A stretch of DNA of 64,000 nucleotides, from the NCBI RefSeq assembly GCF_012396235.1, contig NZ_JAAXPA010000003.1, forward strand, positions 62,001 through 126,000, in the 5' to 3' direction. Shown piece by piece: positions 16,450-24,247 of this stretch. Origin of the DNA: Rhodococcus opacus (GTDB taxonomy: Bacteria; Actinomycetota; Actinomycetes; Mycobacteriales; Mycobacteriaceae). The notes under the pieces are model-generated. The model was not told where the DNA came from. It worked only from the letters and a program-made list of their open reading frames with translations, and did no database searches. The translations under genes were made by a program, and so were the position numbers. Within the stretch, counting starts at the first letter, position 1. Each line of letters starts with the position of its first letter.

Positions 16450-17901
16450 TCACGGTCCGGTGGTGACCAGTTCGGCCGGGACCTGACGGTCGTTCGCCAG
16501 CGCATCGAAGAACTGCGACGCCCGGTCGTGATCCCAGAGCAGCACGTTCCCGGCGCCGTCGACGTCCTCGAAACCGCCCACGGGGACGGTGGTGGTGATC
16601 ATGTCGCCGCGCACCGCCCACGCGAGTGCGGCGAGGTGCCAGATGTGGTCGCTCTCGTCGACACGCAGCGATGCGGCGGTGTCGGTGACGAGCGGCCAGA
16701 CGCGGAACGGGTTGAGCCACGTCGCGGGACTGGTGGCCTTCGACATCAACGCCGCCATGAACATCCGCTGATGGTTCATCCGGTCGATGTCGGCGAGCGC
16801 GGTCGCACGGCTGCGGACGAAGCCGAGGGCCTGCGCCCCCGTCAGTTCCTGGCAGCCGGGCGCGAGGTTGATCCCCGCGAGCGGATCGTCGATGGCGGTG
16901 TCCAGGCACATGTCGACGCCGCCGATCGCGTCGACGATGCCGGCGAAACCACCGAACCCGATCTCGGCGTAGTGGTCGATGTGCAGACCGGAGGCCTCCT
17001 CGACCGTCTGGGTCAGCAGTTGCGGACCACCGAACGCGAACGATGCGTTGATCTTGTCCTCGCCGTAGCCGGGGATCGACACGTACGAGTCGCGCGGAAT
17101 GCTCACCATCGTCGCCGGGCCGCCGCCGCTGGGGACGTGCACCACGATGATGGTGTCGGTGCGGTCGGGGCCGCTGTTGCCGCCGGTCGACAGCTGCTGT
17201 TCCTGCTCGGGGGTGAGCCCGGTGCGGCTGTCCGATCCGACGAGCAGCCAGTTCGTGCCGGGGGTGTCGTCGATCCGGCCGGGGTAGTCGGCCAGCGCGT
17301 CGATCCGGTTCAGCGAACTGTCGAGGTAGTACGTCATGCCCGCGAGCGCCAGGACCAGCACCAGGAACAGGATGCCGATGCGCCGGCCCCAGTTCCGCTT
17401 GCGCTTGGGGCGTCGCTGCCCCCGGGGCTCCGGGGTCCGCGGCGGTGCGAGCGGCGGGGGTGGTGGTGGCGTGCGAGGGGGACGCCGGTCGGGCACCCGA
17501 GGCGGCGGTGGCGGCGCGTCACGGTAGGGCTGCGGCGTCTGGGTGGGCGCGTAGCCGCGCGGTCCCTGCGGCGGCGCCGACCGGGACAACTGCGGTTCGG
17601 GGGCCTGCGACCACGCCTGCTGAGGCGGCGGGGCGCCGCGTCCGTCGCGGCGGATCACCTGGGTGCCCTCCGGCGGCGGCGCGGGGGGACCCTGCCGGGG
17701 AGCGGGATGTCGCGGGCGGGGCGCAGGAGGTCCCTGTTGCGGGGGACCCTGCGGTGGCACCCGCCGCGTCTGCGGAGGAACTCGCTGGTCAGGTGGTGGC
17801 ATTCGGCGGTTCGGGGGCGGCGGCACCTGCTGCCCGCCCTGCGTCCGCCGGGGCGGACGGGGCGGCAGCGGAGGATAGGGGGCGTCGCCGGTCACCCGCA
17901 C
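16450..17901 (-). CDS. LCP (LytR-CpsA-Psr) family cell-wall ligase
   Basis: Membrane-anchored phosphotransferase of 483 residues, of the family that ligates arabinogalactan to peptidoglycan. Order: a 175-residue cytoplasmic tail extremely rich in Pro, Arg and Gln (repeats such as PPQGPPQQGPPAPRP), one membrane helix (about residues 187-207, IGILFLVLVLALAGMTYYL), then the LCP domain. LCP landmarks are LLVGSDSRTG, GPDRTDTIIVVHV, SIPRDSYV, KINASFAFGGP and the Arg-Asp cluster FVRSRATALADIDRMNHQ. No C-terminal LytR_C domain is present. The start is GTG at 17901, or GTG at 17895. The ferritin paralogue follows after 23 bp. Confidence 0.92.
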   Translation of the reverse strand: MRVTGDAPYPPLPPRPPRRTQGGQQVPPPPNRRMPPPDQRVPPQTRRVPPQGPPQQGPPAPRPRHPAPRQGPPAPPPEGTQVIRRDGRGAPPPQQAWSQAPEPQLSRSAPPQGPRGYAPTQTPQPYRDAPPPPPRVPDRRPPRTPPPPPPLAPPRTPEPRGQRRPKRKRNWGRRIGILFLVLVLALAGMTYYLDSSLNRIDALADYPGRIDDTPGTNWLLVGSDSRTGLTPEQEQQLSTGGNSGPDRTDTIIVVHVPSGGGPATMVSIPRDSYVSIPGYGEDKINASFAFGGPQLLTQTVEEASGLHIDHYAEIGFGGFAGIVDAIGGVDMCLDTAIDDPLAGINLAPGCQELTGAQALGFVRSRATALADIDRMNHQRMFMAALMSKATSPATWLNPFRVWPLVTDTAASLRVDESDHIWHLAALAWAVRGDMITTTVPVGGFEDVDGAGNVLLWDHDRASQFFDALANDRQVPAELVTTGP

Positions 17902-17922
17902 GACTTTACTGGTCCGGCCGGA

Positions 17923-18750
17923 TTACGGAATCCAGCCGACGTGCCCGCGCAGGGCGGCGTAGCCGACGAACGCGACCGAATCGATGGTGGCGTGGGCGAT
18001 CACGAGAGGCCACAACCGTCCAGTCTTCTGCCAGTACCGGCCGAACACCAGACCCATGGCGACGTTGCCCAGTCCGCCCCCGAAACCCTGGTAGAGGTGG
18101 TATGTCCCGCGGAGCACCGCCGACGCGAGCAGTGACGAATTCTCGCCCCACCCGAGTTGCCGCAGCCGGGTGATCAGATATGCGACGACGAGCACTTCCT
18201 CCGCGCCGGAGTTCGCGATCGCCCACAGGATCAGAGCAGGCAGCCGCCACCAGTGATCCCCGATGGTGCTGGGCACGACGGTGAGGTTGGCGCCGACCGT
18301 GCGGGCCAGCAGGTAGAAGCCGAGCCCGGGCAGACCGATCAGCGCGGCGAGCCCGACACCCTGCGTCGCGTCGGGACGCCACCGGGGTCGGCCGAGCCCG
18401 ACGGCGCGCGGGCCGAGGCCGCTGCGCCACAGGAGGTACAGACCCAGCGCAGCCCACGCGAGAAGTTTCACGACGCCGAGCAATTGCCGGGCGACGTCGA
18501 TGATCTGGTTCTCCGCGCGGGAGACATTGAGGGCGACGGCCTGATCGGCGAGGTTTCCGGGGGTCAGCAGCGATTCGGACAGTGACAGCAGTCCCGACAG
18601 TCCGCTCGTCCCGAACGTGACGAGCAGGACGATCGTGATCTCGATCCACAGGGCCCGCCGCTCGCTCCCGGTGGCCGGCGGAGCCGCCGGTTCGGGTGGG
18701 GCAGGCCGTATCCAGGAGGCGAGCGTTGCACGCGAGATCACGCGGCACAC
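17923..18750 (-). CDS. CPBP family intramembrane protease
   Basis: Polytopic protein of 275 residues of the CPBP (CAAX protease/bacteriocin-processing, ABI) family. Motif 1 is NSGAEEVLVVAYL, with the Glu-Glu pair followed by a Tyr in place of the usual Arg three to four residues on; motif 2 is GTYHLYQGFGGG and motif 3 HATIDS. These supply the catalytic Glu and His residues. Function in actinobacteria is mostly unknown. The start is uncertain (GTG 18750 or GTG 18741). It is upstream of the LCP gene by 21 bp and probably in the same operon, so a role in envelope assembly is possible. Confidence 0.85.
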   Translation of the reverse strand: MCRVISRATLASWIRPAPPEPAAPPATGSERRALWIEITIVLLVTFGTSGLSGLLSLSESLLTPGNLADQAVALNVSRAENQIIDVARQLLGVVKLLAWAALGLYLLWRSGLGPRAVGLGRPRWRPDATQGVGLAALIGLPGLGFYLLARTVGANLTVVPSTIGDHWWRLPALILWAIANSGAEEVLVVAYLITRLRQLGWGENSSLLASAVLRGTYHLYQGFGGGLGNVAMGLVFGRYWQKTGRLWPLVIAHATIDSVAFVGYAALRGHVGWIP

Positions 18751-18778
18751 GCTAGCGTGCGCCGAACCGGAATACCGA

Positions 18779-19543
18779 TCAGCCGCGCGCGCGGAGTCCG
18801 TTCACGAACGGGCATCCCACCATCAGTCGGATCGCCCTGCTCAGCGCGACGGCGTCGTCGACCGGCGCCGAGAACGGCATCCAGATGTCGCGATCGCCGT
18901 GATCGTTCTCGACGCGCAGTCGCAGCCCGTACCGGTCGATGCCCAGGGGGCGGACACGTCCGCATCGCATGTGGGGCGGCAGTTTGCGGGACAGCATGTC
19001 GATGAGGTCGCGATGGTCCTCGTCGAGATGCTGAAGCCAGGCGGTCTCCATTTCCCAGAACGGGTCGGGCCGGGCGGCGAGCAGGTCGTCGAGGGCGACG
19101 GGTTCGGCGCCACTGGAATCGGCGACCACCGCCGATTCGAGGCGGAGCTGCAGCAGCGTCGCATCGTGCCCGACGTCGAGAAGTCCGGGGTGCGGGTATT
19201 CGGACGCCACCTCGTCGGCCAGCGTCCGGGTGTGTGCCTCGCAGAGGGCGTGGAGGGTGCCGCGCAGCCAGACGAGCGACCGCACGGGCTCACGCAGCGC
19301 GAGCGGTGAGTTGTCGGTCAGCTCCAGCACGGCGGGGATTCCGCCGCCACCGGCGAGCCAGGACAACGTGGCGGCCGCCGATTCGGTGGGCACCGCGACG
19401 ACGACGTCGCCGCTGGACCGCAGGTGGTGTACCGACGTGACGGTCGGTGCGCTGCCTTCGACGGCGAGTACCGCGTCCTGGGTCCGTGCGCACGAGCTAC
19501 GCACACGCTCGGCGGTGGACGGACCGGTGGTCGTGACGGGCAT
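18779..19543 (-). CDS. DUF2470 protein (Rv3839-like), iron-regulated
   Basis: A 254-residue soluble protein. The first about 150 residues resemble a split-barrel flavin/haem-binding fold (VTSVHHLRSSGDVVVAVP), and the C-terminal about 80 residues are the DUF2470 module (AWLQHLDEDHRDLIDMLSRK, then DRYGLRLRVE). DUF2470 is often fused to pyridoxamine-oxidase-like barrels that bind haem, as in HugZ-type haem oxygenases. In M. tuberculosis the homologue Rv3839 is adjacent to pheA and is IdeR-regulated; here a strong IdeR-like box (19571-19589) stands 28 bp upstream of the start. A role in haem or iron use under iron limitation is inferred. Confidence 0.85.
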   Translation of the reverse strand: MPVTTTGPSTAERVRSSCARTQDAVLAVEGSAPTVTSVHHLRSSGDVVVAVPTESAAATLSWLAGGGGIPAVLELTDNSPLALREPVRSLVWLRGTLHALCEAHTRTLADEVASEYPHPGLLDVGHDATLLQLRLESAVVADSSGAEPVALDDLLAARPDPFWEMETAWLQHLDEDHRDLIDMLSRKLPPHMRCGRVRPLGIDRYGLRLRVENDHGDRDIWMPFSAPVDDAVALSRAIRLMVGCPFVNGLRARG

Positions 19544-19570
19544 GGAGCCTCCTTCAGGGTTCCGCGATAC

Positions 19571-19589
19571 TGAGGTAACCCTAACCTAA
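19571..19589. promoter_or_regulatory. IdeR iron box in a divergent promoter
   Basis: TGAGGTAACCCTAACCTAA agrees with the IdeR/DtxR consensus TTAGGTTAGGCTAACCTAA at 15 of 19 positions. It lies between the divergent DUF2470 gene (start 19543) and the uncharacterised gene beginning at or after 19591, where it would block one or both promoters when iron is plentiful. Confidence 0.8.
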
Positions 19590-19590
19590 T

Positions 19591-20352
19591 GTGGCCGAGT
19601 CGGCGATGGCAAGACCCCGAGACGATTCCGGTCCACGAGGTGGGCATTACGGTGGGGAGGTGGCTATACCTCTCACCCTCGGTGTCCCGCGATCCCGCGG
19701 ACCGCAGTCGTTGCTCGCGGAACTTCTCAGCGGATCCCGGGACACGAGCCCGGCCGTCGGCGGCGCACTCGGACCGCGGGTGGTCCCGGCGTCCGCACTG
19801 CTCGACGCCGTCGGGACCGACGCCGGCCGCGTCATCGTGGGTCTCGACGTCGATCCCGCCGTTCTCCGCACCAGCGAGCAGGCCTCCTACGAGGCGGTCC
19901 GCTTCCACCTCGACTGCCCCGCGGACCAGCTCGGCGACGCGGTCGCTCTACGGCTGCCGTCTCCGCTCGCGGTGTTCGTCACGGTCGACGGCAGCGACGA
20001 CCTCGGTCTGGCCGAGTCGGCGCAGCAACTCGCGGACGCCGGCCGCATCCCGGGCCTCGCGAACGGGCACGCCATCGGCGAGGTCGCCGACTTCCTGGCC
20101 GTCCTCGCGCACGCGGACGTCGGGTACGTGGCGAGGGCCCGGGACACGGCGGAGGTGCTCGCGCTGCTGTCCGGGACGGTCGCGTCCCTTCGCGGCGACG
20201 ACGTGCGGGCGGCGCTCGCGGCACCGGATCCGACGAGACTCACCTCGCTGATCCCCGAGGCCGCGGAGGCCGTCCGCGAGGTCCTGCTGGGGGTCGAGGT
20301 GCACGACCCGGCACTCGTGGCCCGTGAGCTGGCGGACGCGGGTCTGCGGTAA
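19591..20352 (+). CDS. Uncharacterised protein divergent from the DUF2470 gene
   Basis: A soluble protein of up to 253 residues that I do not recognise. The body alternates hydrophobic strands and helices with repeated short motifs such as VIVGLDVDP, LAVFVTVDGSDDLGLAESAQ and EVADFLAVLAHADVGYVAR, suggesting an alpha/beta (TIM-barrel-like) fold. No catalytic signature is clear. Start candidates are GTG 19591, ATG 19606 and GTG 19660; the last lies nearest the point where ordered sequence begins (VAIPLTLGVPRSRG). Starting at 19591 would put the IdeR box at the ribosome site, which favours a later start. It precedes pheA by 54 bp and may be co-transcribed with it. Confidence 0.6.
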   Translation: MAESAMARPRDDSGPRGGHYGGEVAIPLTLGVPRSRGPQSLLAELLSGSRDTSPAVGGALGPRVVPASALLDAVGTDAGRVIVGLDVDPAVLRTSEQASYEAVRFHLDCPADQLGDAVALRLPSPLAVFVTVDGSDDLGLAESAQQLADAGRIPGLANGHAIGEVADFLAVLAHADVGYVARARDTAEVLALLSGTVASLRGDDVRAALAAPDPTRLTSLIPEAAEAVREVLLGVEVHDPALVARELADAGLR

Positions 20353-20406
20353 ACATTCACCGTCAATGCGCCGGTCCGTCAACGCTCGGTGCGTAATCTC
20401 GTAGGC

Positions 20407-21324
20407 GTGCCAAAGATCGCGTATTTCGGACCCTCGGGAACCTTCACGGAGATGGCGCTCGCCCAGCTCGAGGCCGCGGGTGCCTTCGACGGCCCGGTCG
20501 AGCGGGTAGCTGCGACGAGTCCGCCCGCCAGCCTGGCCAAGGTACGCGACGGCGTCGTCGACGGTGCTGTCGTTCCCATCGAGAGCTCCGTCGAGGGGGC
20601 CGTGGTGCCCACCCTCGACTCGCTCGCGCTGGGCGACCGCCTGCAGATCGTGGCCGAGACCGAGCTCGACGTGGCGTTCACGATCCTCGGCGGGGCAGGC
20701 ATCGAGCGGCTCGATCAGGTGCGCACCGTGCGGGCGTACCCGGTGGCGGCCGGTCAGGTGCGAATCTGGCTGGAGGAGAACTGCCCCGGCGCCGAACTCC
20801 AGACGGCGTCCTCCAACGCAGGCGCCGCCGAGGACGTGGCGAACGGCCTCGCCGACGCCGCCGTGTCCACCGCGCTCGCGGGCGAACGGCTCGGGCTGCG
20901 CAGCCTGGCCGACGGGGTGGCGGACGAGAAGAGCGCCCGCACCAGGTTCGTTCTCGTTACCGCGCCGACCCGGGTGCCCGCCCGCACCGGCGGTGACCGC
21001 ACCTCGGCCGTGCTCGAACCCCACAACACCCCCGGCTCCCTCGTCGATGTGCTCTCCGAGTTCGCGACCCGCGGAATCGATCTCATCCGGATCGAATCGC
21101 GCCCGGTCCGCACCACCCCCGGCTTGTACCGCTTCTTCGTCGACTGCATCGGGCACATCGACGACCCGCTCGTCGCCGAGGCGTTCCGTGCGCTGCACCG
21201 CAAGTCGCACGTGCGGTTCCTCGGGTCCTGGCCCGCGGCGAACCCCAGCGGCCCGCCGCCGCCGTCCGACGGAGACGCAGCGGACTGGATCGAACGAATC
21301 CGTCAGGGAGAGAGGGAATCGTGA
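20407..21324 (+). CDS. pheA: Prephenate dehydratase
   Basis: Converts prephenate to phenylpyruvate in phenylalanine synthesis. The 305-residue protein has the catalytic PDT domain (residues about 1-185: KIAYFGPSGTFTEMAL at the start, GAVVPIESSVEG, and the invariant Thr-Arg-Phe in KSARTRFVLV) and a C-terminal ACT domain (about 200-280, with PGSLVDVLSEFATRGIDL and the Phe-binding IESRP). The GTG start at 20407 gives VPKIAYFGPSG. The stop overlaps the GTG of the next gene in GTGA, and the pair matches M. tuberculosis pheA (Rv3838c)-Rv3837c. Feedback inhibition by phenylalanine is expected from the ACT domain. Confidence 0.96.
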   Translation: MPKIAYFGPSGTFTEMALAQLEAAGAFDGPVERVAATSPPASLAKVRDGVVDGAVVPIESSVEGAVVPTLDSLALGDRLQIVAETELDVAFTILGGAGIERLDQVRTVRAYPVAAGQVRIWLEENCPGAELQTASSNAGAAEDVANGLADAAVSTALAGERLGLRSLADGVADEKSARTRFVLVTAPTRVPARTGGDRTSAVLEPHNTPGSLVDVLSEFATRGIDLIRIESRPVRTTPGLYRFFVDCIGHIDDPLVAEAFRALHRKSHVRFLGSWPAANPSGPPPPSDGDAADWIERIRQGERES

Positions 21325-21992
21325 GCGGCAAGCTGATCCTGGTCCGGCACGGGCAGACCGAGGCCAACGTCGAGCGCAGGCTCGACACCCGGCTGCCCGG
21401 TGCCCGGCTGACACCCGAAGGGCTCTCCCAGGCCGAACGACTGGGCACCGACCTCGCCGCCAAGGCGACGACGGCCGCCCTCGTGTCCTCGCAGGCACTG
21501 CGCGCCCGGCAGACGGCGCGCTTCGTCGAACTCGCGTCGGGCATCGCCGTCCAGGTGCGGGAAGGCCTGCACGAGGCCCAGGCCGGTGAACTCGAGGACC
21601 GCAGCGACGAGGAGTCGCACAAGCTGTTCATGAAGACGTTCCACCTGTGGCACACCGGCGAGTTGGACGCCCGGGTTCCCGGCGGGGAATCCGCCCACGA
21701 CATCCTCGAACGGTATGTGCCGGTCGTGGACGCCCTGCGTGAGCAATACCTCGACGACACGGCGGAATCGGGTGACGTCGTGCTGGTCAGCCACGGCGCC
21801 GCCATCCGGCTCGTGGCGGCGCAACTCGCCGGGGTGCCCGGGCTGTTCGCCGCCAACAATCATCTGGCCAACACCCAGTCGGTGGAGCTGACACCGCTCG
21901 CGGGCGGCGGCTGGGAGTGCGTGCGCTGGGGAACCGTCGAGCCACCGTTCGAGCACCGGGTGATCCCCGGCGCGGACGACCCGATGGGGTGA
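21321..21992 (+). CDS. Histidine phosphatase (phosphoglycerate mutase family)
   Basis: A 223-residue histidine-phosphatase-fold enzyme. LVRHGQTEAN supplies the phospho-accepting His, ARQTARF the binding Arg, and VLVSHGAAIRLV the second His. Annotated as phosphoglycerate mutase by family, but the substrate is not predictable; cofactor-dependent mutases, sugar phosphatases and acid phosphatases share the pattern. It overlaps pheA by 4 bp and is the counterpart of M. tuberculosis Rv3837c. Confidence 0.9.
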   Translation: MSGKLILVRHGQTEANVERRLDTRLPGARLTPEGLSQAERLGTDLAAKATTAALVSSQALRARQTARFVELASGIAVQVREGLHEAQAGELEDRSDEESHKLFMKTFHLWHTGELDARVPGGESAHDILERYVPVVDALREQYLDDTAESGDVVLVSHGAAIRLVAAQLAGVPGLFAANNHLANTQSVELTPLAGGGWECVRWGTVEPPFEHRVIPGADDPMG

Positions 21993-22056
21993 CGTCGTTG
22001 CGCGCACTGTGGGGTTGCGCGACGATAGAGGAAACCGTCCTCGAGGAGTGACGGCG

Positions 22057-23451
22057 GTGGATTGGTTCGTTGGCGATGACTATTCACTCGGTCGGCTGCT
22101 CGTCACCGAGGGGCTCGCCGCGATCTATCTCGTCGCGTTCGTGGCCGCGAGAAACCAGTTCAGGCCGCTGGTCGGCAGCAACGGGATGCTGCCCGTCCCG
22201 AACTTTCTCCGCGCGGTCTCGTTCGGACGTTCACCGAGCATCTTCCATTTCCACTACTCGGACCGATTCTTCGAGGCGGTCTGCTGGACCGGCACCGCAC
22301 TGTCTCTCGCCGCGCTGCTCGGTCTGACGCAGGTCGTCCCGCTCGCGGCGTGCATGCTCGTGTGGTTCGCCCTGTGGGTGCTGTACCTCTCGATCGTCAA
22401 CGTCTCCCAGATCTGGTACAGCTTCGGCTGGGAGTCGTTGCTGCTCGAGGCGGGTTTCCTCGCGATCTTCCTGGGCAACGCCTCGGTCGGTCCGCCGATA
22501 CTCGTGCTGCTCGTGCTGAGGTGGTTGCTGTTCCGTCTCGAATTCGGGGCCGGGCTGATCAAGATGCGCGGCGACCGATGCTGGAAGGACCTCACCTGCC
22601 TGTACTACCACCACGAAACCCAGCCGATGCCCGGACCGTTCAGCTGGTACTTCCACCGGCTGCCGAAGCCGCTGCACAAGGTGGAGGTGCTCGGCAACCA
22701 CTTCGCTCAGCTGGTGGTGCCGTTCGGGCTGTTCGCGCCGCAGCCGGTCGCCGCCGTCGCCGCGACGATCATGATCGTCACCCAACTGTGGCTGGTGGCG
22801 AGCGGTAACTTTTCGTGGCTGAACTGGACGACCATCGTGCTGGGGCTGTCCGTCATCCCGGACAACGTGTACGAGAAGGTGCTGCCGTTCGACGTCCCGG
22901 CCGCCAGTGACTCGGCGCCGATGCCCTTCGTCGTGCTGGTGATCGCGGTGACGGCGCTCGTCGTCGTGTTGAGCTACTGGCCGATTCGCAACATGATCTC
23001 CCACGGGCAACGCATGAATGCGTCGTTCAACAAGTGGCACTTCGTCAACACGTACGGCGCGTTCGGGAGCATCACCCGGGTGCGTTACGAGGTGATCGTG
23101 GAGGGCACGTCGGACGCGCACTCCAGTGTGCACTCCGTGTGGAAGGAGTACGGCTTCAAGGGAAAACCGGGTGACGTCAACCGGCGACCGCGCCAGTTCG
23201 CGCCGTATCACCTGCGGCTCGATTGGTTGTTCTGGTTCACGGCGATCTCGCCCGGCTACGCCGAACCGTGGTTCCGGGGTTTCGTCGAGAGGCTGCTGCG
23301 CAACGATCGGGACACGCTGAAGTTGTTGCAGTACAACCCGTTCCCGGAGGAGCCGCCGAAACACGTGCGTGCGCGGATGTACCGGTACGAATTCACCACC
23401 TGGAAGGAGCGCCGCGAGACCGGCGCCTGGTGGAAGCGGCAACCGGTGTAG
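22057..23451 (+). CDS. Lipase maturation factor (LMF1) family membrane protein
   Basis: A 464-residue membrane protein of the lipase maturation factor family. The N-terminal two thirds hold about six to seven helices with SIFHFHYSDRFFE, WYSFGWESLLLEAGF, LLFRLEFGAGLIKMRGDRCWKDLTCLYYHHETQPMP-type sequence and WYFHRLPKP. The C-terminal about 150 residues are soluble and carry NTYGAFGSITRVRYE, FAPYHLRLDWLFWFTA and LLRNDRDTLKLLQYNPFP. In animals LMF1 folds homodimeric lipases in the ER; the bacterial role is unknown. The GTG at 22057 is preceded by GAGGAG at suitable distance. It is separate from the secreted lipase gene by 6 kb, so any link is speculative. Confidence 0.85.
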   Translation: MDWFVGDDYSLGRLLVTEGLAAIYLVAFVAARNQFRPLVGSNGMLPVPNFLRAVSFGRSPSIFHFHYSDRFFEAVCWTGTALSLAALLGLTQVVPLAACMLVWFALWVLYLSIVNVSQIWYSFGWESLLLEAGFLAIFLGNASVGPPILVLLVLRWLLFRLEFGAGLIKMRGDRCWKDLTCLYYHHETQPMPGPFSWYFHRLPKPLHKVEVLGNHFAQLVVPFGLFAPQPVAAVAATIMIVTQLWLVASGNFSWLNWTTIVLGLSVIPDNVYEKVLPFDVPAASDSAPMPFVVLVIAVTALVVVLSYWPIRNMISHGQRMNASFNKWHFVNTYGAFGSITRVRYEVIVEGTSDAHSSVHSVWKEYGFKGKPGDVNRRPRQFAPYHLRLDWLFWFTAISPGYAEPWFRGFVERLLRNDRDTLKLLQYNPFPEEPPKHVRARMYRYEFTTWKERRETGAWWKRQPV

Positions 23452-23452
23452 G

Positions 23453-24247
23453 TCAGCGGAGCCGGTCGGCCAGCGACTCCAGCGCCTGCCGCAGGCGCTG
23501 CGGGGTGCCGGGACTGAGCGACGACCACCCCGCCCCGTGCGCGGAGACACTGGACGTGCCGACGATGCGTCCCGCCGACGTGTCGAAGACTGTGACAGGC
23601 CCGCCCACGGGGTCGTATCGTCCGTCGCCGTAGACGATTCCGACGATCTCGGCGTAGGTGGTGCAGCCGGCCATCGCGTTGCCGAGGACGGTCGCGTCGA
23701 CCGCGCTCACCCCGAGTGCGGTGAGGGTGGCGGCGAGCGTCTTGCCGTCCCCGCCCTGATCGAAGGCTTCGCCGAGCTGGACCGTGGGTGCGTTGACGAC
23801 GCCGACGTTCATCGGCTCTGCGGCCCCCAGCGCTCCGATCACGGGGGCGAAGATGTCGGCGCCCGCATCCTGGACGACGTACGTGTCGCCGGCGCGCAGG
23901 GCCAGCACCGAGAGGGCATCGCCCTGGGAGATGCACAGTCTGGAGATGCTGCCGTCGACGTACCAGCGCAGGGCGATCTCCCACAGAGGCCGGGCGAGAA
24001 CCCGTAGCCGGTCGGCGAGTTCGGGGTGAACCCCACCGCCCGGGAGCAGGTCCCGGGCGGTGAGGGTGTCGACGGCGCCGCGGAACGCTGCGTCCCTGGC
24101 GTCGTACGTGTCGTACCGCGGGGTGGCGTCGAGCACCACCGGCAGCACGTCGAGTGCGAGCGTGTCGACGAGATAATCCATTTCGTCGAGGCTCAGGGTC
24201 ACCGCCGGGAGGGTCGGTACGCCCGGCTGGGTGCCCAGGTCGATCAC
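23453..24247 (-). CDS. ESX secretion-associated EspG-like protein
   Basis: A 264-residue cytosolic protein of the EspG family, chaperones that bind PE-PPE heterodimers and hold them soluble for type VII secretion. Family features are the N-terminal LSLDEMDYLVDTLALDVLPVVL and the central ALRWYVDGSISRLCISQGDALSVLAL and AGDTYVVQD pattern. Its GTG start overlaps the stop of the PPE gene by 4 bp, completing a PE-PPE-EspG operon. No ESX membrane components are in the window. The gene converges on the LMF1-like gene with one base between the stops. Confidence 0.85.
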   Translation of the reverse strand: MIDLGTQPGVPTLPAVTLSLDEMDYLVDTLALDVLPVVLDATPRYDTYDARDAAFRGAVDTLTARDLLPGGGVHPELADRLRVLARPLWEIALRWYVDGSISRLCISQGDALSVLALRAGDTYVVQDAGADIFAPVIGALGAAEPMNVGVVNAPTVQLGEAFDQGGDGKTLAATLTALGVSAVDATVLGNAMAGCTTYAEIVGIVYGDGRYDPVGGPVTVFDTSAGRIVGTSSVSAHGAGWSSLSPGTPQRLRQALESLADRLR

